From Symsagittifera roscoffensis (Eukaryota > Xenacoelomorpha > Acoela > Convolutidae): 64,000 bases of DNA. Below, piece by piece: positions 10,485 to 18,930 of this stretch. Numbering within the stretch: position 1 is the first letter of the stretch; the number at the start of each line of letters is the position of its first letter. Location of the stretch: the NCBI RefSeq assembly GCF_963678635.1, contig NC_087067.1, forward strand, positions 18,117,018 through 18,181,017, given 5' to 3'. The translations under genes were made by a program, and so were the position numbers. The notes under the pieces were generated by a model. The model searched no databases. It was not told the origin of the DNA and saw only the letters and a list, made by a program, of their open reading frames with translations.

Positions 10485-12674
10485 ATGGCAAAACGAGTTA
10501 TTCCAACGAACAATGACTCGCAAACCGAGGTAAGATTCCTTTTATTTTGAAACAAAAAGCATTTTTGCTGCTCAAACCGTGAAGAAAGAGTTGGAAACTT
10601 TCAGCTAATGTTTTTGTTCACTTTTGTAGTTCAACTAAAAGTTTTTGTTTTGAGTTTAGATAGCTGCAAAACTTGCACGCGTTCAAGAACAACTTGAAGC
10701 TGCTTCGTCCAAAGACGACCAAAATGAACATTGCAAGAAATCGAAACACTTGTTAAAGAGCACTTGGATGTTTTCCAAGAATCGGGTTTTTTATCCCATA
10801 AACAACGTGTTTCGTTATTTCAACTTGTGACAGACTTCTTATACTGTTATGTCGTGCCATCAATGCTAGAAAAAACCATAAGCTGCATGTCTGTTCATGC
10901 AGTTGCACAAGCGTTTGTGGCATTGTCAGATGAGGACGATACTTGTATAACGGTTTCAATTGAACCAAGTGAAAGTGAGTCATCTTGAATTTCTTCCGTA
11001 TAATTTTTTTTTAAAATTGTGAAACTGTTTGTTTAGTGTCTACTGAACGTTCGAATCACATTTTGCCGCGATGGCTCGTACAGGGTTTGAAACTTTATCA
11101 CACTGAAGTTCGACCACATTTCTTACCTCAGAATGTCCCGGAAGAAAAGATTTCTTTCACTCGATCTTTCCCTGAGCAACCAATCCAAGTCAAAACAGAA
11201 CTTTTTTTTGTGAACTCCAGTGGAAACACCAAGTTTCGTGTGAATAGAATTGCCGCCACAGTTTCTGACATGGTACGTTTCAACTTTTAACTTATAAGTC
11301 TGTGGAAGTTGAACTTCCTAATATGATTTGAACACAACGGGGAATATTCGTTCTAGAAGGATCTATTTAGATTTCTGCTCAAATGGAGCCTGCTAAGCGA
11401 CCCAAGACATTGCTCGATCGTCAAGTGGCAAAATTCATGCCTTTGTCAAAAGATCCTGCATTTCAACTGTTGAAACACAAAACGCAGGAAATTCACAAGG
11501 TACTACTTTAATTTTCCAAGAATTTTTTTAATTTAAAAAACGTTTCGACTCGGAATTTTTCGGAAAGTTTCGACTGTTTCAGCTGATTTGTACTTCACAG
11601 TTTTTTTATACAGTATCACAATTTATCAATGGGATGTATGAAACAATACGCTCACGTTTTTCCAGATTGTCAATCACACCTACAAAGATGTTGAAAAAGC
11701 TGTGCGATGTAGACAAGATCAACAAAGATACATTAGACAGACAATTAGAGCACAAGCTTTTGTGAAACAGTATCCAAACTTTGTTGAATCGGAGACGCGC
11801 GTGTCGGGTTTTTTCCAGCGAAACAAATGGGAAACTCATCATGACCTAAAGAAAGTCATGTCCCAAATCGCCATGCTGCAGAAAGAGAAAAGCAAGCGAC
11901 AACAAAAGCCGCTTTCTGATTCCAGCGGCATTAGTTATAAAGGCACTGGAAACTTTCTTTCATTGGAAGCACAAACGCTTCTGGCCGACAGATGTGGTAC
12001 GCAAGAATGGGTTGGCATTTTTGATGTTGTTTTCCCTACCTTCGGAAGAGGTAATCTTGCGTTTCTTGAAAACGTTGACGACAAGTTTCCAAAACTTTCA
12101 AAAGTTTCTTTTTCAAAAAAATTTCTTTTTTGATTCAAACGTTATAGTTTAAAGTTTTAAAAAGTCATAAAGTTTTCAACCAATACAGTTTTTTGAATTC
12201 CATTCAAAAATGCCATGTAACAGTGTTACATAATATAGAGTAAACTTTAAATGTTGAACATTTTCTGATTCAGGCGTTGTCAGCACACAGGCCTTCCAGA
12301 AGGATGATATTATCATGGACTACCATGGGGTTGCTGTGACAGATAAAACATATCAAGATTTGATAAGGAACCGTTCTGTTCCGACTGATTTTGTGCTGGA
12401 AATTGGCGCGCATGTGAAGCGTTTCATCGATGCTTCTTCAGAAGTGTGTGTTGAACATCCAACCAACCGCTGTCTTGGTCGACTGGCTAATCACAGCACG
12501 CTAAACTCCAAGAAGAATTTGGATGCGAATATGAAGATCATAGAAGTTGTTCTTAATGCCTTCGATCCGCCAAAACGATTAGCTGTATTCAAAGCCCGAA
12601 GAAACATTGAGCCTTTCGAACAGCTACGATACGATTATGGCGATAAAGTTGCTCGAAACATGTTCAACATGTGA
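10485..12674 (+). CDS. SET-domain protein, KMT5A-like lysine methyltransferase, six predicted exons
   Basis: Predicted exons: 10485-10529, 10660-10974, 11037-11272, 11371-11499, 11666-12050 and 12274-12674, all bounded by GT/AG with good donors (GTAAGA, GTGAGT, GTACGT, GTACTA, GTAATC). The SET domain starts in exon 5 and fills exon 6: EWVGIFDV, then GRG|VVS across the splice, YHG (12321-12329), GRLANHS with the cofactor-binding NHS (12489-12497) and YDYGD (12630-12644). This arrangement, with no pre-SET or post-SET cysteines, resembles the H4K20 methyltransferase SETD8/KMT5A group; such proteins transfer methyl groups from S-adenosylmethionine to lysine. The N-terminal 350 residues are unrecognised, with a basic helical region in exon 5. 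Exon 2 needs a 1-nt frame change between about 10728 and 10760, so the gene is either slightly broken, mis-modelled or affected by a sequence error. The start ATG is the first in frame but weakly supported. Confidence 0.7.
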
Positions 12675-13229
12675 AGTTCACAAGCTCAGCTTTTTTACCT
12701 TAGAAACTTTTCAAGTTGTATTCTTGACTGTTGTTGTGTTACACCCATTCAATGGAAGTTCCATATATTTTATGTTCAACATACTGTATGTTACATACGT
12801 GTAGTTACTACTAGTAGTAGTTCAAACATTTGCACCCACAACTTTTTTCATCGAAGTACATGTACAGTATTTCGGCACGCTCGAAATTACTAATTACTTA
12901 GTAACTAATTAGTTAGTAGTTGTAACTACAAGTAGCCTACTTATAACTAAGTTTGATCAAACAAGTTCAGACACTGGCAGTGTCTTAACCTCAGTACAGT
13001 ATTTCGGCACGCTCGAAATTAACTAATTAGTTAGTAGTTGCAACTACAAGTAGTTATAACTAAGTTTGATCAAACGATTGTACCCACAACTTTTTTCATC
13101 GGAATGCAGTATTTTAGCACGTAAGTTAATAGTTGCAGTTATAATAACTTGTAGGACAAACTAAACAAAAAAGATGGAATAAAATTGCTTAAAAACTGTA
13201 AACTTCTGCCAGATAAATTCAAAAATATA
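12675..13229. repeat. AT-rich region with direct repeats of about 130 bp
   Basis: Following the SET gene, the sequence ACAGTATTTCGGCACGCTCG plus a CTAATTAGTTAGTAGTTG-type segment ending in ACTAAGTTTGATCAAAC occurs at about 12864-12963 and again at 12994-13075. A flanking block CCCACAACTTTTTTCATCG appears at about 12835 and 13082, and a third degenerate unit follows to 13155. The region has no ORF of note. It may be 3' UTR followed by a small tandem repeat. Confidence 0.7.
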
Positions 13230-13612
13230 AAAGTCTTGGATTCCATGCCATTTTTCTAACTGGATTCCAACGTCTTGGATTCCATGGTTATAGTGTATTC
13301 AATTTATCAACTATTTGTTTAGCAACTATTTGTTTAGTGGTTGAGTAAAAATGGCTCGGATTCCGGGACCATGTCCTGGATTCCGAATTCAAGTAATTGT
13401 TCGCTATACCATGGATTCCGGGATTTTGCCAATTTTCGGTGGTTTAATTGATTGTCCCGAATTCCGGGATTTTGCGTATATGCCTGTTTGTGCCGCCATG
13501 CGAGTATTTGAACGCGGAATCCATGGCATGTGCATGTTATATCATTTGAATTCGGAATCCATGTACCTAAAAGTCAAATCTGACTATTGAAATAACACGG
13601 ATTGGCGACGTA
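13230..13612. repeat. Cluster of GGATTCC / GGAATCC motifs
   Basis: GGATTCC occurs at 13238, 13262, 13277, 13358, 13378 and 13413, and its reverse complement GGAATCC at 13516 and 13554, often extended to CATGGATTCCGGGA or GGAATCCATG. Eight copies in about 320 bp, with the orientation switching after 13500, is more than expected by chance. An overlapping 79-codon ORF (13351-13590) has no recognisable features and is probably fortuitous. Confidence 0.6.
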
Positions 13613-14137
13613 ATGCGAGATAAAATAGGTGACTTTGAAGCAGAAACACGCAAAGATCCTAAGAAACCGGATATAGGGAGAGTAGTGGAGTCATTTTTAC
13701 CTTTCCAAATGAGCACTCAAGCAGCATAATACTGACGGATAGCAATTTTATACTTACAAATAGGACATGTGCGGTAGCGATCACTGCGGACATGAGTTTT
13801 AGAACAGCGCAAGCAGTAGATTTCAAGAAAGAAAATAAAAAGATTTTCCGAGGTGTAGCAGCCTTGCCTCCGGTAGTTTCGCAAATACCAGGAAAGTACT
13901 TATCTTTCTTCGTGAAGAGGGGCGACGGAAAAGCAGCAAGTGGACCCTGAAGATTTGGTTCTGTCCCTAACGAGACTGAGAGACTTCGTAGAGGAGAGGG
14001 AAAAGAAAGATCTCTCGCTTCCAGTGTACGACCCAAACAGAGGACTATTGCATCCACGGGAGCTGTATGCGCTGATCCATGTAACCTTTTCTGATACCAT
14101 AGAAATCCTATTTGACTATAGATTGAGTATAGGCTGA
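13613..14137 (+). pseudogene. Post-pol link ORF remnant (copy 1)
   Basis: It begins with a frame encoding IGDFEAETRKD and FLPFQMSTQAA and ends with a well-preserved segment (13940-14137) encoding RLRDFVEEREKKDLSLPVYD and a Leu-rich C-terminus. The middle is broken by stops. It is collinear with 18058-18541, which follows Gypsy-1 pol directly and there continues the pol frame. It is therefore most likely the C-terminal part of the Gypsy-1 polyprotein or a following ORF, separated from pol here by the SET-gene insertion. No known domain was recognised. Confidence 0.6.
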
Positions 14138-14501
14138 GTGTAGGTTGAGTGTAGGATGTGTTATGTGTAATGTGTGATATTTTATTTTTGATGTTATTAA
14201 GATCATGGATTTGGAGGGGTTAGTGACCACGAGTGTTCCAACGATAATCTTAGGAATAGATCCAAAGTTTGGACTGTCCATTCTTAGGTCAAATGCCAAG
14301 ATTTTAGAAATGAACTGATTTTAAGATATTTCAAGATCAAAATCTTTTCATCTGATTGTTTTCAAGTCAATTTTAAAACAATTTTGGAGTAATGTTGACA
14401 AATGTGATACTCAAAAACTTTTTTCTAGATCCTGATTGATCGTTTAACTACTCATCAAAGTTCAATTGTGCAAACTGATAATCAAAACCGAATCAAACGA
14501 C
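14138..14501. repeat. AT-rich leader before S ORF (copy 1)
   Basis: Noncoding, nearly duplicated at 18542-18930. Its upstream edge carries three 11-bp units (GAGTATAGGCT, GAGTGTAGGTT, GAGTGTAGGAT) at 14125-14157, followed by T-rich sequence and several TATTTT/TTTTAA stretches. It ends directly at the S start codon. Its conservation between the two copies suggests an internal promoter or untranslated leader for the S ORF, but this is inference. Confidence 0.55.
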
Positions 14502-15685
14502 ATGGATTTTTTCGATATGGATGAACTAATAGACCTTGCCGAGGCCTATATAGGACCGGTGATAGATGAGATCCATCGCTGGCTGATGGATCGAGACTTC
14601 GCTCCGGAGGACCCTGAGTAAGTCATGTGGCTGGCCGCCTTGAGAAACATCTTAGGGCACATTAACCGTGGGGAACGCCCCACGGAAGTCCTATTGACGG
14701 CCGCTTATGGACAAAAAAGAGTCCTAGACCGCTCAAACACGAGGGTAATGAGGCGGAGAAACGGGGAACTCTCAAGAAATGACTTGGAGAACGAGCATAT
14801 TTTCGGAAGTTCCAGGACCTACTAACCATGTTAAATGCCTCTGCCGACCAAGCCTAAGCCTGAATTAAGGAGAATGCATCATGAGACGACAAGCGAGGCA
14901 GCCTCATCTAGCTCACAACTGAGAGCAGCTATTCCACCAAAACGGGCGAGAGTAGAAGAAGAAGTCCAGACGAATGAAATAATGAAAGATCTGAACGAAA
15001 CAAAAGACGAACTGGAGCGGGTCAGAAAAAGCGAAGAGTTGGAGAAGACCGAGACATGTGGAGGAGACTGTTCAAGAATTGCAACATGTGCAGGGAGAGG
15101 AGATAGAGCGCTTGAGGCAAGAATATAAGGAGACATTGGAATGACTGGCATTAACGACAGCAGTAGAAAAATCAATACCCGCAAGGGATGTTGCTTGTGG
15201 GCAGTCCCTGATGGAGCTTCTAACGCCTCGCGAACTGAGCTAAACAACGGAAGTGCGAATCCCAACAGCAGCCGGCAGAGTAACAATCCCGGACCCAAGA
15301 GACACCCTAAGTGATCCAGTCGTTGAGCAAACTAAGCAAAAGCTGATAGAAACAGCTGGACGAAACCGACAGAGACCTCAAAAGCCCCTGACAGGAAGAT
15401 GAGGGAGATGCCAATGAAGAAAGTGTCCCGCGTATTTGATATACAGAAGAACAACCAGATTAAGAACAACTTCACAGGAGTTCCAGATACGGACATGCGA
15501 GCGTGTTTTAAACGATCGACGAGGAGTCCAGCAATGAACATGCAGCAACCGCCGCTAGGGACGCCACATTTGGTTTTGGGCGATAGCCTGGTGAGAGTTT
15601 TACAGAACTTAAGGACCTCATGGATCACTACGGTGATGGCCTTTGGAGGTGCCACAAAAGCCCAGTTATATTGGATGGTGGAGTT
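14502..15685 (+). pseudogene. Family S, SGNH-hydrolase-like ORF, 3' truncated (copy 1)
   Basis: The ATG at 14502 opens MDFFDMDELIDLAEAYIG; the frame stops at 14619, resumes at 14625-14825, then moves to 14835-15128 and 15399-15728. After an Ala/Ser-rich and Arg/Lys-rich region comes a Glu-rich coiled coil (14965-15130), then a basic stretch, then the start of an SGNH-like domain: VLGDSLVR with GDS at 15579-15587, then VMAFGGAT, which may be the second conserved block. The remainder is lost: near 15686 the sequence switches to Gypsy-1 pol spacer. SGNH hydrolases are serine esterases or lipases with Gly-Asp-Ser at the nucleophile. Confidence 0.6.
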
Positions 15686-16540
15686 GATGACAGCCTCAGC
15701 AAAAATACTGAGTTTTACGAGACACTAGAAGAAAAGCAAGCCAATCAGGCGGAGATCAAGAAAGGGTTCTCGTTTCTGGACAAAGACAATTATGAAGCGC
15801 TTCCCATGACGAGATTTTTGAACAAGTCTGGACATCCAATTCCGGGACAGGCTGAGTTACCGGTGGAGGAGAAAGCAGAAATAAAAAATCTTATCCAAAA
15901 AGGACCCGGTGCCTTTGGATCTGTTGCTTCGCTCAAACCTGGTCCACCCGGAACTCTCTCGTATGAATATAAACGGCCTCTCATTGCTGGATAAAACAGT
16001 GCAGGTCACACCACAAGTCATACAAACGAAAAGAACAAGAGATCGGAACACAAAGGAAGACCGTTACCTTTGGGGATCCCGATCGAAAATGGGGGGGAAG
16101 TTGAACAAAACCTGGAGCAAGAAAGTTTGTCCGTGGAGAAACACGTTGGAGAAAGTTGGCGAGTAAATGAAAAAAAAACGGCACAAAAATTCGGGGAGTC
16201 GGGTGTTCAAGGAAATGGCCGTGTTTAGGAAAAAGACCTGGAGGATAAAATTCTGTCCGGGGAGTTTAGATGGATGAGCACAACGTACATGTCCGAATCT
16301 GCTCCGTTGCAGACTCATCCGTTGACAACAACTAGACGATTTCAGAAATCGACACCTACTTCAGAAATCGACACCTACTATTTCAGATTCACACATTGCT
16401 AGTGGAGACTCGACCAAGAGACTTGGACAGGGAAGTATATCAAGACCCTGACAGTGATCGCTACCTCGTACGCATTGAAAGAGTCTTTAAGAACGCAGCG
16501 GAAAATCTGGAAACAATAGCGGTATCGAAAAGTTAGATAA
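15686..16540 (+). pseudogene. Gypsy-1 pol spacer, copy 2
   Basis: Open to 15994 in the RNase H-linked frame, then 15909-16166 in the next frame, mirroring 7381-8345. Compared with copy 1, about 150 bp between the equivalents of 7695 and 7865 are missing at about 16018 (the join lies inside CACAAGT...). A short duplication of TTCAGAAATCGACACCTACT occurs at 16340-16380. Confidence 0.65.
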
Positions 16541-16542
16541 AC

Positions 16543-17213
16543 TTGCTACCGCACAAGGAAGCAGTCAGGACTGACCTTCAACCGTTCAGACTAGAGACAG
16601 AGCCATTGGCGAAAATTTGGTGCGTGAAGAAGGAAGATGACGCACATCAGCCCGATGACCTGAGTAGTCAATTGAGGGTCATGAAGACATACTTCAAGGC
16701 GAGATACAGACTCTCGTACCTACTAAGAGCGCAGAGAAATGACCGTATGACAAGCAAACTGAAATGGTGGATCGAGAATGGGGCACCAGACAAAGGTGAT
16801 TTGGAAGAAAACAGTTATCGTATCCTGAGACAGTTCTTTATGCAGAAGGAGACAGTTCTTTATGCAGAAGAAGGGAACAAGGACGGGATCGTGGCTTGTG
16901 AGAGCAGAGAAGAGGACAAAGTCCTGTACAACGACAATGCGTTTTGAGGATGTATTGTTCCAGGTACATGACTGATTGGGATAAATAGCTTCCACAAGTG
17001 ATGGGAGCTTATAACAGCAAGCAACAATCCACCACAGGAATTAGTTCGCACATGATGTTGACTGTATATAAAGAGTAGTTGCCTTTAACATTCTTCTACC
17101 CAGAGTATGAAGGAAAGAAGACATCGCCACAAGTCTATGTAAGGGACGTGATTAGGCATCAGCAAGAGCTGAACGATTTATGCAGACGCAAGCAGGAACG
17201 AAGAAACTCCTGA
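16543..17213 (+). pseudogene. Gypsy-1 integrase remnant without DDE core, copy 2
   Basis: Positions 16543-16947 match the charged N-terminal extension of integrase at 8478-8806. At about 16943 the sequence jumps to the equivalent of 9362, so the zinc-binding segment and all three catalytic acidic residues are gone. What follows (16948-17213) corresponds to the integrase C-terminal segment, with stops. A small internal duplication (GACAGTTCTTTATGCAGAAG, 16829-16868) is present. Confidence 0.75.
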
Positions 17214-18015
17214 AGAAGTGGAGAAAACTGTTTATGATAACGGAGTGCATTATGAGTGACGTTTTTACTGACGTACTTTAAGAACATTAAGCCACACAAC
17301 CCATCCACAGAGGACTGGTGTATACCTGAAGGCATGGAGGAGGGCAAAGTCAATCAGAAAGGTACCAGGGGAAAATAACGATGGGAATGAGGCTCATGAA
17401 GAAGAAACAACTCCGCCGCTGGACCTGGATCCCAATGAAATAATTGAAGCAGTTGAAGAAACTTTACCCTACGCAGAAGAGGACTGGGAAAACCCCGAGC
17501 AGATAGAGGTTCCCAAGAACATGGAACTAGATCTACCCTTTACAATGCAAACAAGACAGAGTGACAAGACAAGAACTGCAAAAAAATATAACCTTTACGG
17601 GTACAATTTCGTAGTCGACAGGATATACCTGAAATTGCTAGTGGAGGAATTGGTGGGTCTAGAAGAGATGCCAGCGTCACAAGACATCGACATCGTCGAT
17701 GACCAAGACAAGTAATGGATCGACGATCGGACTAAACCTGAGGTAGAGTTCTATGACGAGCAACAGCAATCATACGAACAAAAATTGACAAATCTGCGCG
17801 TCTTAGAGTGGTTGAACGAAATGGCATCGGACCCCAAGGAGATCAGTGTCAGGATTCAAGACGCAGACCGCGAGAGCAAGAAATGCATAGAGTATGACAG
17901 GTATGGTTTTTCCTGGGCAGCCCAGGAAGGGCAATTACTCATTCCTGCATCCAACCTCAACTTTAAATGCGCTATGCGATCATCGGGGAGTGGGGGTAGG
18001 GCTTACCCACACTGA
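17214..18015 (+). pseudogene. Gypsy-1 acidic pol tail, copy 2
   Basis: Equivalent of 9620-10435. Pieces at 17521-17715 and 17785-18015 are open; the acidic Glu/Asp-rich composition is conserved. In another frame (17894-18157) the reading continues without a stop from the tail into the link ORF (LTHTEKLFLKKLKIARKIGD), which shows that pol tail and link ORF were probably one coding region before the SET-gene insertion in copy 1. Confidence 0.65.
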
Positions 18016-18541
18016 AAAATTATTTTTAAAAAAATTAAAAATAGCGAGAAAAATAGGTGACTTTGAAGCAGAAACATGCAAAGATTGTAAGAGACCGGAT
18101 ATAGGGAGAGTATTAGAGTCATTTTTACCTTTCAAAATGAGCACTCAAGCAGCATAATACTAACGGTTAGCGATTTTATACTTACAAATAGGACAATTGC
18201 GGTATCGATCACTGCGGACATGAATTTTAGAACAGCGCTAGCAGTAGATTTGAAGAGAGAGTATAGAAAGATTTTCCGAGGTGTAGCAGCCTTGCCTCCG
18301 GTGGTTTCGCAAATACCAGGAAAGTACTTATCTTTCTTGGCGAAGAGGGGCGACGGAAAAGCAGCAAGTGGACCTTGAAGATTTGGTTCTGTCCCTAACG
18401 AGACTGAGAGACTTTCTAGTGGAGAAGGAAAATAAAGATCTCTCGCTTCCAGTGTACGACCCAAACAGAGGACGACTGCATCCACGGGAGCTGCATGCGC
18501 TGATCCACTTAACCTTTTCTGATACCATAAGAAATACTATT
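18016..18541 (+). pseudogene. Post-pol link ORF remnant (copy 2)
   Basis: Collinear with 13613-14137 and directly contiguous with the pol tail. It encodes IGDFEAETCKD, FLPFKMSTQAA, then a broken middle and a Leu/Arg-rich end (18360-18540). No domain recognised. It supports reading 13613-14137 as the displaced continuation of Gypsy-1. Confidence 0.6.
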
Positions 18542-18930
18542 TGACTATAGATTGAGTATAGGCTGAGTGTTGGTTGAGTGTAGGATGTGTTATGTGTAAT
18601 GTGTGATATTTTATTTTTGATGTTATTAAGATCTTGTATTTGGAGGGGTTAGTGACCACGAGTGTTCCAACGATAATCTTAGGAATAGATCCAAATTTTG
18701 TACTGTCAATTCTTAGGTCAAATGCCAAGAGTTCAGAAATGAACTGATTTTAAGATTTTTCAAGATCAAAATATTTTCATCTGATTGTTTTCAAATCAAT
18801 TTTAAAACAAATTTGGAGTAATGTTGACAAATGTGATACTCAAAAACTTTTTTCTAGATCCTGATTGATCGTTTAACTACTCATCAAAGTTCAATTGTGC
18901 AAACTGATAATCGAAACCGAATCAAACGAA
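18542..18930. repeat. AT-rich leader before S ORF (copy 2)
   Basis: Near-identical to 14138-14501, including the three 11-bp GAGTRTAGG units (18554-18586, one with a G-to-T change) and the region immediately before the S start codon (18931). No ORF. Confidence 0.6.

Larger units (their letters stand above)
10436..13612. other. Block inserted into Gypsy-1 post-pol region
   Basis: In the second Gypsy-1 copy, sequence equivalent to about 10435 is joined by only some 35-45 bp of A/T-rich sequence (18016-18057) to the equivalent of 13613 (GCGAGAAAAATAGGTGAC versus GCGAGATAAAATAGGTGAC). In this copy the same points are separated by about 3.2 kb holding a multi-exon SET gene and AT-rich repeats. 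I could not see terminal inverted repeats or a target-site duplication at either edge, so the mechanism is open. Confidence 0.7.
15686..18015 (+). mobile_element. Gypsy-1 copy 2, 3' half only
   Basis: Collinear with 7362-10435. It starts abruptly within the RNase H end (GACAGCCTCAGCAAAAATAC, shared with 7363 onward), joined to the truncated S copy. It carries the pol spacer, the pre-integrase extension, a deletion of the integrase core, and the acidic tail. Shared frame changes with copy 1 show both derive from an already defective ancestor. Confidence 0.8.

Noticed and set aside
10485-12674. SET gene as a processed retrocopy carried by the retroelement
   Set aside because: Five introns with GT/AG ends remain and no poly-A tract follows.
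13351-13590. ORF of 79 codons with three Cys
   Set aside because: Built from the repeated GGATTCC motifs; no similarity to a known family and no homologue in the rest of the window.
14612-14625. GTAAGT at 14618 in S copy 1 as a splice donor that would remove the TAA
   Set aside because: The equivalent site in copy 2 (about 19045) reads ATTAAGT without GT, and no convincing acceptor restores a frame; a point mutation creating a stop is simpler.
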